Below, in pieces: positions 40,450 to 51,580 of a DNA stretch of 64,000 nucleotides. The stretch's first letter is position 1. Each line of letters begins with the position of its first letter. The translations under genes were made by a program, and so were the position numbers. Under the pieces are notes generated by a model that saw nothing but the letters and a program-made list of their open reading frames with translations, had not been told where the DNA came from and made no database searches. Source of the DNA: Neocallimastix lanati (nom. inval.) (Eukaryota > Neocallimastigomycota > Neocallimastigomycetes > Neocallimastigales > Neocallimastigaceae); assembly GCA_016946835.1 (NCBI GenBank), contig JACVTC010000025.1, positions 962,501-1,026,500 of the forward strand. The letters run 5' to 3'.

Positions 40450-41115
40450 TTCCCTTTTGTAACTTGTAGGTGTTAAATAAAAATATAGGTAAAGGTATTG
40501 AATGTATATTATTAGTAACTATAAAATTATAATAAATATAAAATAATAATAACTATAAAATCGATGATTAAATTAAAATTAAAATATAATAATTAAAATA
40601 AAACAAATAAATTAATTAAAGATAACAATAATAATAATATTTAATAATAATTAAAAATGATGGAATCAATTAAATTTAATTATTTTTAAAAATGGAAAAG
40701 TACGGAAGAAAATAAATAATTAAATAATAATTAAATAAATAAATAATTAAATAATAATCGAATAATAATTAAATAATTAAATAAATAATAATTAAATAAT
40801 TAAATAAATAATAATTAAATAATTAAATAATAAAATAATAATTAAATAATAATTAAATAATAAAGTGAATAATAATTAAAAAATGATAAATAATAAAGAT
40901 AAAACGGAAAAGAAAAAAAAAATAAATTAAAAATTGAATAAAATTAATAATAAAATATAAGTGAATAAAATATAAATGAACAGAGTTCAATATGGCAAGA
41001 TAATAAAAATAAACATAACAAATTAAAAAATAATAAAAAATAAAAAATAAAAAAAAAAAAATAAAGAAAAAAAATTAAAAAAAAGTTTAAAATATTAAAA
41101 AAAAAATTAAAATTT

Positions 41116-41146
<31 letters not shown>

Positions 41147-41557
41147 TAAGAAAAAAAGTCAAATCTCATGGTTTATTCTAAGGTAGAAAAATAAAGTGAA
41201 ATAAAGTAAAATAAAAAATAAAAGAAAGAAGTAAAATGAAGTAAAGTGAAATAAAAGAAAGAAGTAAAAGTAATGCAAAAGAGCAAAAATAAGAATAATA
41301 GAAAAATAATAATAAAAAAAAAAATTTAAATATTTTTTTTTTAATATAACCAAAGTAATCAATTAAAAATTAAAAATGTTTAAAAAAAAATTAATAAATA
41401 AAAAAAATCTTAAAAAAATTTTAAAAAATTTTAAAAAAAGTTTAAAATATTAAAAAAAAAAGTTTAAAATATTAAAAATTTTAAAAAAATTTAAACTTTT
41501 AATTAATCCAAAAATTTTATATTTTAATTAATTAATCATTTATTTATTTATTTATTT

Positions 41558-41568
41558 GTATGTATATA

Positions 41569-41615
<47 letters not shown>

Positions 41616-41644
41616 ATATATGTATATGTATGTGTATATGTATG
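41558..41644. repeat. (TATATG)n microsatellite
   Basis: About ten TGTATA hexamers plus TATATATA interruptions. Confidence 0.9.
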
Positions 41645-42660
41645 AATTTATTATTTCATTATTTTATTAATCAATCCTTCTTTCTTCTTTATTTATTATT
41701 TCATTATTTATTAATCAATAACTCTTTAATAATAATTATTATTTACTATTTCTTATGAAAAGAATATTTGAAATGAACCTTCCTTCAGTTAAGATAATTA
41801 TACATTTATTTATTTGGAAACATTCCTTAATTTTTTTTTTAAAAAAAAAATATAAAGTTTATAAGGTTTCTTTTTTTATTTCAAAAGTATTAAATGTATA
41901 TAAAATTAATAATTAAATAATAAATAATAATTAATAATAATAATTAATAATAATAATTAATAATAATAAATAATTAATATTAATATTTAAGTATAATTAT
42001 TAATAATAATTAATAATAATAATAAAAAAAATAATAACAATAATAGTAATAATAATAATAATATTAATAATAATAATAATAATAAAAGAATTAATAATCA
42101 ATCATTAATAATAATTGAAACGAAACTAAAATAACATTAATAAATTTTAAAATTAATTATTAAAAAAAAAAAATTAGAAAATAGAAAATTATAAGTTAGG
42201 GGATAAACTTTATCTTAACATCTACTATAACTTTATTATAAAATTTTAATATTTTTCTTTTCTCTTCTTTCTTTCTATTTTCTTTATTTTCATCAGTTTT
42301 ATTTTTATTTTTATTTTTGAATAGTTATTTATGATGATGCCTTTAATGATACATAGTTATTTTCTTATTATTTCCTTGAATTATTATTATTATTATTACG
42401 ATTATTATCAATTATTTTTTTTTTATCAATTTGAATTTTATCAATTATTGATTATCTTACATTAAAACTTCAATAGTGTGTGCTGAAATTTTCAAAATTT
42501 CAATATTTATTTAGATATTACAAATATAAAACATATAGATAGTTTATATTTATATAAATATATATATACTTCCTTTATTATTACTATTTATTTATTTATT
42601 CAAACACCCTATTTAAACTTTAATATTTATATGTTTAGTTAATAAAATAATATTTAATAA

Positions 42661-42687
42661 TAATATTATTATTATTATTATTATAAG

Positions 42688-42730
<43 letters not shown>

Positions 42731-42805
42731 ATTATTATTATTATTATAATTATTATGATTATTATTATTATTATAATTATTATGATTATTATTATTATTA
42801 TTATA

Positions 42806-42838
<33 letters not shown>

Positions 42839-42870
42839 ATTATTATTATTATTATAATTATTATGATTAT
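42661..42870. repeat. variant (ATT)n array, left part, target of the copia element
   Basis: (TTA)n with interspersed ATAATTATTATGATT variants. The array resumes at 57904 after the copia element, so it is one array split by the insertion. The last five bases, ATTAT (42866-42870), are the target-site duplication. Confidence 0.9.
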
Positions 42871-43190
42871 TGTTGACTGCACTCATAATTTAACTATATA
42901 TTTAATTTATTTATTTATAGTATTTATTTATATTTATGTGTATTTATTTATTTATATTTAATGATTACTTAAATGTATTATGATCTATCGTCTTGTATAA
43001 ATCTATGTTAATTATCTTTTAATATTTATTTAATTAATTTTTAATTTATTTTATGTTATGGAAAACGCATGTTGTAACATGTGACTTTATTACTTATTTA
43101 AAGCCGAAAGATAGATCATACACTTATTTCCCTTGTATACCATATTCCATAAGGAATATTATTATAGATCTAAATTTAATAAAGCTAACA
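42871..43190 (+). repeat. copia 5' LTR (320 bp)
   Basis: Starts TGTTGACTGCACTC and ends AATAAAGCTAACA (TG...CA). It contains a possible TATA-like TTATTTAAAG near 43093-43102, and an AATAAA polyadenylation-type signal lies 7 bp before its end. By eye it is identical to 57584-57903. Confidence 0.95.
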
Positions 43191-43204
43191 GATTAAGAGT
43201 CTCA
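43191..43204 (+). promoter_or_regulatory. copia primer-binding site, probably tRNA-Lys(CUU) half-molecule
   Basis: Begins directly after the LTR with GATTAAGAGTCTC. The complement, GAGACUCUUAAUC, matches the anticodon arm of eukaryotic tRNA-Lys(CUU) as I know it (anticodon CUU), not a tRNA 3' end. This fits priming by a tRNA cleaved near position 40, as described for Drosophila copia with initiator tRNA-Met. Confidence 0.5.
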
Positions 43205-43265
43205 GTTGACTCATATCATTTATTATTAAAAGTACTTAATTAATTCGCTTCACCGCTCCGAAATC

Positions 43266-43655
43266 ATGCAAGACTTTAACTTAGCTAAGGACCAACGCCT
43301 CCATGGAAAATCCAACTTTAATGAGTGGAAATTCCTTATTGACAATGCCGCTAAACGTCAAGGTATTAAGGAATTCATGGAAGTCGACGTCGTTGGAAAA
43401 CTTAATGATGTAGGTTTTGATTACAACCCCAATGTCAACGATGTTATCAACAAGGTAATTACTAAATTAATTACCAAAATGTTACCGCAAGCTCCTGCCG
43501 AACCTATTCGAAACAATAATGCTGAGGTTAATCGAAACAATAATGTTGATATCAATACTCAGCTAACTAACTTTTTTGGTAATCCTCTTAATCATATCAG
43601 ATTAGTTGAGGAAGCAGAAAGGATCGATGCTGACATGATACTCATGATCAGTAAG
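43266..43655 (+). pseudogene. gag: copia gag, 5' segment (split by gypsy insertion)
   Basis: 130 codons from the ATG at 43266 (begins MQDFNLAKDQRL, with the typical gag start LHGKSNFNEWK) up to the gypsy insertion point. The last codon of the segment ends the first copy of the GTAAG target duplication. The frame resumes at 52333, exactly in phase after the second TSD copy, so the interruption is the insertion alone. Translation from this start would now run into the gypsy LTR for 25 codons and stop. Gag would form the capsid of virus-like particles. Confidence 0.85.
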
Positions 43656-44483
43656 TGTAAAATGTTCCTTATGGAGCAGATTACAATTACGAAAAAAAAA
43701 AAACAAAAACAAAAACAACACTATCAATAACAATACTCAAATGAAATTTATTTTTTAAAAAAAATTCTTTTATTAATCACTTTATTATAAAAATTCTTTT
43801 TATTAGTTATTAACTGCAAAATAGTTAATAACAACTACATTTTCTTTAATAGAATAATTTTACATGTATTTATATTTTTTCTTAATTATATTATAATATA
43901 CTATTTCTATTTATTTAAATATATATTCAATATAAAATAAACAAAAACTAATCTAAAATTAAATAAAGTTATAAAAAACTAAAACTAATTCAATAAGCTT
44001 TTTATTCAATTTGTTTTGACTCAAATTGAATAAGTTCTTATTTATTATTTATTTATTATTCTTTTATTATTAATACTATTAATTATATATTACTATTTAA
44101 TTTTTATGATTATTAAACTAAACTAAAATTAAACTAAACTAAAATTAAACTAAACTAAAATTAAACTAAACTAAAATTAAACTAAACTAAAATTAAACTA
44201 AACTAAAATTAAACTAAACTAAAATTAAACTAAACTAAAATTATTAATATATTTTATTACTAAATTTTAGGTTATTTAAAAATTAATTTTATATTTTTAA
44301 ATTTATATATTATATGAAATATAAATTTATTATTAATTTTCATAAATCAATTAATTTCATAAATTAATATATTTTACATAATTTAATGCATTAGCATTAT
44401 TTTGTAAACGTGAATTACATTAAATAATTTAATGTACAAAATAAATTAATTAATGTACTAAAGATATTGATCATATCTTTACA
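43656..44483 (-). repeat. gypsy LTR 1 (distal extra LTR, 828 bp)
   Basis: On the plus strand it starts TGTAAAATGTTCC and ends ATATCTTTACA, giving a 6-bp terminal inverted repeat TGTAAA/TTTACA. It contains eight copies of the 16-bp unit TAAACTAAACTAAAAT (about 44112-44240). Confidence 0.95.
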
Positions 44484-45315
44484 ATCTCGCCCTTTAAGTC
44501 GAGCTCCTGCGAGAATCATTTCTTGAGGGAAGTTCTATAACAAAGGGTTGATATTTATGTCTTACAATGAAATCATTGGCATGATCATCATTCTTAATAG
44601 ATTCTTGATCCTTTGTTCTTGTTTTATTTTTCTTATTTTTTCTAAAGTATTCCTGAATTAATTGTTTATCTAAAATTTGATCTTCATCTATCCAAGAGTC
44701 TTCATTTGATCCTTTCCAAGAGATAAGAAAACGATTCTTTCCTTTATAAGTTCTCATATTAATTATTTTATCTGGAATCATATCGGAATTATTTGTAGTT
44801 AAATTTATACTCTTTCGTTTATTAACATTTCTATCTTCAAATTCATTCTCATAATAAGGTTCAAGTAAAGAAACATGAAAAATTGGATGACAATGCATAT
44901 TATTAGGTAGTTTAAGTTTGTACGCTAAGGGACTAACTTTTTCAATTATTTCAAAAGGACCTATCAATTGATCGGCTAGTTTTCTTTTAACATTCTTAGT
45001 AGTAGATCCTTTAAGTAACCAAACTTTTTTACCGACTTCGAAATTAGGGGAAGGAAGTCTTTTCAAATCGGCGTATTTTTTATAAGTTTTCTTAGCTTCT
45101 TCTAAGTTTCTTTTTAAAAATTCAATATTTTTATTAATATCTAATATTCTTTTTTCAGCTCTACTTGGTCTTTCTGAGGATGGAATCTCAGGACTAAATT
45201 TAGGATTAAAACCATAGTTTGCGAAGAATGGTGATTGATTTATAGATTGATGTAAAGTATTATTGTAAGCGAATTCAGCGAAAGGTAGTAAATCGACCCA
45301 ATTATTTTGCCTTTC
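44484..45315 (-). pseudogene. truncated 3' copy of gypsy pol (integrase C-terminus and chromodomain)
   Basis: 832 bp that repeat the 3' end of the complete element (46096-46927). On the minus strand the reading enters abruptly from the LTR at 45315, within the integrase after its catalytic Glu (first intact residues [18 protein letters not shown]), and continues through the GPY/F region and the chromodomain to the TAA at 44494-44496. It has a Lys codon where the complete copy has TAG, and an Asp/Asn difference near the end; otherwise the two are nearly identical. A longer open frame that starts inside the LTR is accidental. Confidence 0.9.
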
Positions 45316-46095
45316 TGTAAAATGTTCCTTATGGAGCAGATTACAATTACGAAAAAAAAAAAACAAAAACAAAAACAACACTATCAATAACAATACTCAA
45401 ATGAAATTTATTTTTTAAAAAAAATTCTTTTATTAATCACTTTATTATAAAAATTCTTTTTATTAGTTATTAACTGCAAAATAGTTAATAACAACTACAT
45501 TTTCTTTAATAGAATAATTTTACATGTATTTATATTTTTTCTTAATTATATTATAATATACTATTTCTATTTATTTAAATATATATTCAATATAAAATAA
45601 ACAAAAACTAATCTAAAATTAAATAAAGTTATAAAAAACTAAAACTAATTCAATAAGCTTTTTATTCAATTTGTTTTGACTCAAATTGAATAAGTTCTTA
45701 TTTATTATTTATTTATTATTCTTTTATTATTAATACTATTAATTATATATTACTATTTAATTTTTATGATTATTAAACTAAACTAAAATTAAACTAAACT
45801 AAAATTAAACTAAACTAAAATTAAACTAAACTAAAATTAAACTAAACTAAAATTATTAATATATTTTATTACTAAATTTTAGGTTATTTAAAAATTAATT
45901 TTATATTTTTAAATTTATATATTATATGAAATATAAATTTATTATTAATTTTCATAAATCAATTAATTTCATAAATTAATATATTTTACATAATTTAATG
46001 CATTAGCATTATTTTGTAAACGTGAATTACATTAAATAATTTAATGTACAAAATAAATTAATTAATGTACTAAAGATATTGATCATATCTTTACA
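45316..46095 (-). repeat. gypsy LTR 2 (3' LTR of the complete copy, 780 bp)
   Basis: Same ends as LTR 1, with five copies of the 16-bp unit (about 45775-45855). On the minus strand its 3' terminus is fused directly and without extra bases to the truncated pol segment. Confidence 0.95.
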
Positions 46096-46107
46096 ATCTC
46101 GCCCTTT
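46096..46107 (-). promoter_or_regulatory. gypsy polypurine tract
   Basis: Reads AAAGGGCGAGAT on the minus strand, immediately before the 3' LTR and overlapping the pol stop codon; primer for plus-strand DNA synthesis by analogy with the family. The truncated copy has the same tract at 44484-44495. Confidence 0.75.
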
Positions 46108-46606
46108 AAGTCGAGCTCCTGCGAGAATTATTTCTTGAGGGAAGTTCTATAACAAAGGGTTGATATTTATGTCTTACAATGAAATCATTGGCATGATCAT
46201 CATTCTTAATAGATTCTTGATCCTTTGTTCTTGTTTTATTTTTCTTATTTTTTCTAAAGTATTCCTGAATTAATTGTTTATCTAAAATTTGATCTTCATC
46301 TATCCAAGAGTCTTCATTTGATCCTTTCCAAGAGATAAGAAAACGATTCTTTCCTTTATAAGTTCTCATATTAATTATTTTATCTGGAATCATATCGGAA
46401 TTATTTGTAGTTAAATTTATACTCTTTCGTTTATTAACATTTCTATCTTCAAATTCATTCTCATAATAAGGTTCAAGTAAAGAAACATGAAAAATTGGAT
46501 GACAATGCATATTATTAGGTAGTTTAAGTTTGTACGCTAAGGGACTAACTTTTTCAATTATTTCAAAAGGACCTATCAATTGATCGGCTAGTTTTCTTTT
46601 AACATT
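46106..46606 (-). pseudogene. pol: gypsy pol 3' remainder: GPY/F region and chromodomain, after an in-frame stop
   Basis: Same frame as the main ORF, beyond a TAG at 46607-46609. It encodes the rest of the GPY/F segment (IGPFEIIEKVSPLAYKLKLP, then HPIFHVSLLEPYY) and a chromodomain (MRTYKGKNRFLISWKGSNED followed by SWIDEDQI), ending RRSST at the TAA 46106-46108. Chromodomains of such integrases bind modified histones and direct integration. Without readthrough this part is lost from the integrase. Confidence 0.9.
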
Positions 46607-49600
46607 CTAAGTAGTAGATCCTTTAAGTAACCAAACTTTTTTACCGACTTCGAAATTAGGGGAAGGAAGTCTTTTCAAATCGGCGTATTTTTTATAAGTT
46701 TTCTTAGCTTCTTCTAAGTTTCTTTTTAAAAATTCAATATTTTTATTAATATCTAATATTCTTTTTTCAGCTCTACTTGGTCTTTCTGAGGATGGAATCT
46801 CAGGACTAAATTTAGGATTAAAACCATAGTTTGCGAAGAATGGTGATTGATTTATAGATTGATGTAAAGTATTATTGTAAGCGAATTCAGCGAAAGGTAG
46901 TAAATCGACCCAATTATTTTGCCTTTCATTTATGAAACAACGAAGATATTGTTCCAATATTCCGTTCACCCTCTCCGTTTGACCATCAGTCTCCGGATGG
47001 TTGGAGGTAGAAAGAGAATGAGTAATATCAAGAAGTTTACATAAGCGATTCCAAAATTCAGATGTAAATTGCGATCCTCTATCAGAAATAATAGAATCAG
47101 GGAAACCATGTAATTTAAAAATATTCGAGATAAAAGCATCAGCAGCAATTGAAGCAGTAGGAAGACAACGAAAAGGAATAAAATGAGCCATTTTAGTCAA
47201 ACGATCAACAACAACCATAATTGTAGTCATATCTTTAGACTTAGGTAATTCAACGATAAAATCCATAGAAATATCAGACCAAGCTCTATTAGGAGTGGAC
47301 AAGGGTGAAAGAAGTCCATATGGCTTGTGTCTAGGAATTTTTGATTTACAGCAAACTTCACAAGACTTAATAAATTTTTTAACATCAAGAGAAAAATTAG
47401 GCCACCAAAAATTGCGGCTAAGTAATTCTTGAGTCTTAGAAACACCAAAATGACCAGCAGTAGGAGAGTCATGATGGAGTTCAAGAACTCTCGTTCGAAT
47501 CGATTTAGGAACATAAATCAGATTATTAAAGAGTAAAAATCCTTCTTTATCAATCATAAATTTATTAATATTTTGAATTTTAGGGTTAACAGCATTATTA
47601 ATAGATAAGGATGATTTAACAGAATTATAGAATTCATCATTCTCAAGAGCATTCAAAATAGAATTAGCAAGGGTATCATTATTAATAGTAAAACAGTTAA
47701 TAACACGACAAGAAGAATTAAATTCAAAATTAAATAAATGATCACTTCTCCTAGATAGTAAATCAGGTTTACCCGATTTTTTCCCAGATCTATAGACAAT
47801 ATTAAAATCAAAACGAGATAAAAATTCATACCATCTAATTTGACGTTGCGAAAGCATTTCCGGTTTTCTAGGAAATGTTAAATTTTTATGATCAGTGTAA
47901 ATAGTAAAGGGATGATGAGCACCCTCTAAAAAGTGACGCCATTGCTCTAAAGCAACTTTAATAGCGAGAAGTTCCTTATCATAAATGGGGTAGTTTCTTT
48001 GAGACTTAGTCAAACTCGAAGAAATAAAGGCAACTGGATGGAGATTGCCATCAACTTCTTGAGAAAGTACAGCTCCAACTGCAAAGTTACTAGCATCAGT
48101 TTCAACGATAAACGGTTTATTACTATCAGGATTAATTAAAATTGGAGCAGATGTGAAAAGTTCTTTCAATTTAACAAAAGCATTCTGTTGCTCAGGTCCC
48201 CAAATAAAAGGTACATTTTTACGAGTGAGTTTATGTATTGGTAAAGCTATTTTGGCAAAATCTTTAATGAAAACTCTATAATAATTACAAAGTCCAATAA
48301 ATGACTGAACTTCTTTGACATTAGTAGGTACAGGCCAATCTAAAATAGCTTTAATTTTTTCAGGATCAGGTTTAAGACCATCTTTAGATATGATGTAGCC
48401 CAGGAAGGAGGTTTCCGTTACATCGAATTCACATTTTTCTAGTTTAACATATAAATTATTATCTAAAAGTTTTTTCAACACTTTTCTAACATGTTCATGA
48501 TGTTCTTCTAAGTTATTTGAATAAATAAGAATATCGTCGATATATGAGATAACAAAATCATCTAAGTAGTCACTAAGAACATCATTTATAAAATGTTGAA
48601 ATGTAGCAGGTGCATTCTTTAACCCAAAAGGCATAACAAGATATTCATAATGTCCATAACGAGTTCTAAAAGCAGTCTTATACTCATCACCTTCTTTTAT
48701 TCTTACTAAGTTATATGCAGATTTAAGATCTAACTTAGTAAAATATTTAGCACCTTTAACTCTGTCAATTAATTCACTTATTAATGGTAAAGGATATGAA
48801 TTTCTAATAGTCATTTCATTTAATTTTCTGTAATCAATACATAATCTCAAAGTGCCATCTTTCTTTTTAACAAATAATACAGGGGCACCAGCTGGTGATT
48901 TGGATTTTCTAATAAATCCTTTTGCTAAGTTTTCTTTAATATACTTTTTCAATTCATCCCTTTCTGCTTCTGTTAAAGGATAAATAGGACCATAGAATAG
49001 AATTGAATTATCCTTTAAATTTATTTCACAATCATATTCTCTATGGGGAGGTAATTTATCACAATTCTTTTCATCAAAAACTTCAATATAATCGAGATAA
49101 CAAGGAGGAATAGAAATTTTATTATCACTATCGTTAACAATATTATTATTATCTAAATTCTGAATAATCAGACAGTTACACAAATTGTCTAACACACAAT
49201 TTTGATAAGAAAAAAAATAGTTTGTTGGTTCGGCGACCAATTTACTTTCTTTATTTAAAATTTCATTTTTACATGATTTAATAAAATTACATGATTTTTT
49301 GATTTTATCTATTGTACTAAGTTCTCTAAAATTACAAAAGTTAATTTTTTCTTTACTACAATCATTATCTTTAACACTAATATTAATACTATCACTATCA
49401 CTATCACTATCACTATCATTAATGGTTCTAACTTTTCTTCCACGGACGTATTCAGCTTCGCTTTCTGATTCGGAATCCCAGAGGTGTTTACACTTATATG
49501 GAGTACTTGGTTCATAGGAATTTTCTTCTTCAGGTTCGATATCGATCTTACACTTCTTTGAACCTTTCTTGCTTCTATTTTTGTTTTTTCTTTTTCTTTT

Positions 49601-50944
49601 ACCATTATTACAGTTCCTAGCGCAATAACCAGAAGGAAAGGATATTTTTCTTGAATCATGATAATTCATTGGACAATGCTTTTCAATCCAAGGAATACCT
49701 AGAATGATATCTACATCAGGAATATAAAGTGCATAGAGTTGAATAACTTCAAAATGGTTCTTGAATCGTAAGATACACTTTTCAGTTTGTTCGTAGATGG
49801 TAGAGATACCATATCCTAGTCCAGTAACATTGAAAGATCTTTTAACTTCATTCAATTTAATTTTGTTTTTATTAACGAACGAAGGATGAATAAAATTCAA
49901 ATCCGAGCCAGAGTCGATAAGAACCCTAACTGGAACTTCTTCAATATCATTTGTTTTTATATAGAAAGTAATTATATTGTTCTTTCTTTTATTCATAGCA
50001 TTTTCTTCATCAGTAATAGCTCTAATTTTTTGAGCATCATCGGATTCCTTGATCATTCTAATTCTTCTTAATTTTGCCGATGGAAGATTTTCATCTGTTT
50101 CTCTAATTTTATTCTTGTGTTTAACTCCAGAAGGTCTTTTTCTGTTAGGACAATTAAACTGTAAGTGTCCTGGTTGTTTACATAAAAAACAAAGACCTTT
50201 TTTCTTTTCTTCAGAAAAGTCTCTTTTATTTTCAACATATAAATTTTGATTATAGTTCTGGTTGTATCTTCTATATCTATCATTTTTGATCCTAAATAAA
50301 TCAACATCCATAGGATCATCACGACGACTACTATTTCTCTGGTTGTGGTTACTGTTTTGTTGCGAATTTCTAACTCGTTGCTGATTATAATAGAATTCAA
50401 CAAGATTAGTTCGCTTTGACAAATTTTCAATTTGAATTACATCGGTATACAACTTGTTAAGGGAATCTGGATTTGGGTTAACAACGGCTAATTGTTCCCT
50501 CATTTTGTAATGTAATCCTTTAAGAAACATATAAATTTTGGCTGATTCGTTGAAGTCCGAATTTTGGCAAGTTGTTTTGAACTGGTTAATATATTCTAAC
50601 ACTTGCCCATATTTTTTCTGACGAATGGTATCTAATTTACTATTAGCCACAATTGTCTCCACTTCTGGATCCCCATAATTAATTTTAAGTTCCCTCTTAA
50701 AATTATTTAAATTATCGATCAAGGGATCTTCATTATCCCATAGATTTGAGGCCCAATTTAAAGGATCACCTCTTAAGAATGAGGTTATAAATCTAACCTT
50801 TGATCTATCGTCTGGAAAGTCATCTGGGGTATCCTCAAAGTTCATATTTACAATTGTGAGGAACCCTTTAAGTTCTTTTCTTTCACCGTTAAAAATCGGT
50901 GGCTTACTGACCTTCCGTTTTTCTTCTCGTCCACGTTCCGCCAT
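46607..50944 (-). CDS. gag-pol: gypsy gag-pol polyprotein (Gag-PR-RT-RNase H-IN), truncated by a stop
   Basis: 1445 residues from the ATG at 50942-50944 ([11 protein letters not shown]); an in-frame GTG 15 codons upstream is a less likely start. Domains in order: capsid-type Gag; CCHC knuckle [14 protein letters not shown] (about residues 251-265); aspartic protease with [13 protein letters not shown] (about 340); reverse transcriptase with YIDDILIYS (about 797-805); RNase H with [11 protein letters not shown] (about 945); integrase HHCC finger (about 1151-1200); and catalytic core D...D-X35-E (ISDRGSQF... and [10 protein letters not shown]). Gag and Pol share one frame, as in Tf1. It ends at a TAG within the GPY/F region, where the truncated sister copy has AAG. 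All catalytic motifs are intact. It belongs to the minus-strand element nested in copia gag. Confidence 0.95.
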   Translation of the reverse strand: MAERGREEKRKVSKPPIFNGERKELKGFLTIVNMNFEDTPDDFPDDRSKVRFITSFLRGDPLNWASNLWDNEDPLIDNLNNFKRELKINYGDPEVETIVANSKLDTIRQKKYGQVLEYINQFKTTCQNSDFNESAKIYMFLKGLHYKMREQLAVVNPNPDSLNKLYTDVIQIENLSKRTNLVEFYYNQQRVRNSQQNSNHNQRNSSRRDDPMDVDLFRIKNDRYRRYNQNYNQNLYVENKRDFSEEKKKGLCFLCKQPGHLQFNCPNRKRPSGVKHKNKIRETDENLPSAKLRRIRMIKESDDAQKIRAITDEENAMNKRKNNIITFYIKTNDIEEVPVRVLIDSGSDLNFIHPSFVNKNKIKLNEVKRSFNVTGLGYGISTIYEQTEKCILRFKNHFEVIQLYALYIPDVDIILGIPWIEKHCPMNYHDSRKISFPSGYCARNCNNGKRKRKNKNRSKKGSKKCKIDIEPEEENSYEPSTPYKCKHLWDSESESEAEYVRGRKVRTINDSDSDSDSDSINISVKDNDCSKEKINFCNFRELSTIDKIKKSCNFIKSCKNEILNKESKLVAEPTNYFFSYQNCVLDNLCNCLIIQNLDNNNIVNDSDNKISIPPCYLDYIEVFDEKNCDKLPPHREYDCEINLKDNSILFYGPIYPLTEAERDELKKYIKENLAKGFIRKSKSPAGAPVLFVKKKDGTLRLCIDYRKLNEMTIRNSYPLPLISELIDRVKGAKYFTKLDLKSAYNLVRIKEGDEYKTAFRTRYGHYEYLVMPFGLKNAPATFQHFINDVLSDYLDDFVISYIDDILIYSNNLEEHHEHVRKVLKKLLDNNLYVKLEKCEFDVTETSFLGYIISKDGLKPDPEKIKAILDWPVPTNVKEVQSFIGLCNYYRVFIKDFAKIALPIHKLTRKNVPFIWGPEQQNAFVKLKELFTSAPILINPDSNKPFIVETDASNFAVGAVLSQEVDGNLHPVAFISSSLTKSQRNYPIYDKELLAIKVALEQWRHFLEGAHHPFTIYTDHKNLTFPRKPEMLSQRQIRWYEFLSRFDFNIVYRSGKKSGKPDLLSRRSDHLFNFEFNSSCRVINCFTINNDTLANSILNALENDEFYNSVKSSLSINNAVNPKIQNINKFMIDKEGFLLFNNLIYVPKSIRTRVLELHHDSPTAGHFGVSKTQELLSRNFWWPNFSLDVKKFIKSCEVCCKSKIPRHKPYGLLSPLSTPNRAWSDISMDFIVELPKSKDMTTIMVVVDRLTKMAHFIPFRCLPTASIAADAFISNIFKLHGFPDSIISDRGSQFTSEFWNRLCKLLDITHSLSTSNHPETDGQTERVNGILEQYLRCFINERQNNWVDLLPFAEFAYNNTLHQSINQSPFFANYGFNPKFSPEIPSSERPSRAEKRILDINKNIEFLKRNLEEAKKTYKKYADLKRLPSPNFEVGKKVWLLKGSTT

Positions 50945-51279
50945 ATCTTCAATGTGGAGGTTTCTTAGCCTAATATTAAGTTCTTCCACTTTGAAAAAAT
51001 AAAATTAAAAGAATTCTTATATACGATTATTATTTTTATTTAAATTTACTATTATAATATTATGTAAAGTCGACTTGGCTCTAACCGCTTGAAATGGTGC
51101 CCGTCGAGTAAACAAAATTATTATAATAATAATAAGTTTAAATAAAAATAATCTCAAATATTCCAATATAATTAGTAATCACGGCGGCGACTTAATGGGT
51201 GCAATTATAATTAGTACTTCTTCAAATAGTACTTCTTCTATTATTACTTCTTGTTTCTTCTCTTAGTAATTCTTCAAAT

Positions 51280-51534
51280 GGTAGTTTTCTAATAGGTAGT
51301 TCTCTAATTGGTAATTCTCTAACTGGTAGTTTTCTAACTGGTAGTTTTCTAACTGGTAGTTTTCTAACTGGTAGTTCTCTAATTGGTAATTCTCTAACTG
51401 GTAGTTTTCTAACTGGTAGTTTTCTAACTGGTAGTTCTCTAATTGGTAGTTCTTTAACTGGTAGTTCTTTAACTGGTAGTTCTTTAACTGGTAGTTCTCT
51501 AACTGGTAGTTCTTTAACTGGTAGTTCTCTAATC
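51280..51534 (-). repeat. 15-bp leader minisatellite, 17 units
   Basis: Exactly 17 consecutive 15-bp units between the PBS and gag. On the plus strand the consensus is GGTAGTTCTCTAACT, with T/C and A/G variants. Because the period is divisible by three, it gives a Asn-Tyr-Gln-Leu-Glu/Lys repeat in one frame, but that frame has no ATG. The units contain GGTAGTT, also present at the PBS. Confidence 0.95.
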
Positions 51535-51561
51535 TCGTGATCGTAACGTGCTCCACTTTTT

Positions 51562-51580
51562 ATAACAAGGTAGTTGTTAT
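51562..51580 (-). promoter_or_regulatory. gypsy primer-binding site inside a hairpin (self-priming type)
   Basis: On the minus strand the sequence directly after the 5' LTR is ATAACAACTACCTTGTTAT. Its first 11 nt (51570-51580) are exactly complementary to 51752-51762 read on the minus strand inside the LTR (GTAGTTGTTAT). It does not resemble a tRNA 3'-end PBS (no TGG start). The 19 nt also form a 7-bp stem with a 5-nt loop. By analogy with Tf1, the 5' end of the transcript would fold back and prime reverse transcription. Confidence 0.75.

Larger units (their letters stand above)
27386..42660. other. 15-kb gene-poor AT-rich region
   Basis: No convincing protein gene. Dominated by short-period repeats, the clearest of which are listed separately. 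Slightly richer patches without a credible gene: 33360-33510 (a hydrophobic minus frame lacking an ATG), 34735-34850, and 39085-39165 (contains GGCGGTTCGTGGGTGG). The open frames are Phe/Tyr/Ile/Leu or Lys/Asn low-complexity. Confidence 0.6.

Noticed and set aside
42613-42961. Open frames of poly-Ile, poly-Asn and similar on both strands
   Set aside because: They are the (ATT)n microsatellite read in different frames, partly running into the copia LTR.
45316-45393. N-terminal extension of the truncated pol frame into LTR 2
   Set aside because: Starts at a TTG inside the LTR and encodes Phe/Leu low complexity; chance readthrough.
49299-49659. Antisense and shifted frames inside the gypsy pol
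   Set aside because: Shadows of the real frame; Ser/Leu or Val/Ile repeats from the Asp/Ser repeat codons.
50945-50989. GTG start for gypsy gag-pol
   Set aside because: An ATG 15 codons downstream is the better eukaryotic start.
51263-51556. 97-codon NYQLE/NYQLK repeat ORF in the gypsy leader
   Set aside because: It begins with GTG and has no ATG; the openness follows from a 15-bp unit lacking stops. Kept as a minisatellite.
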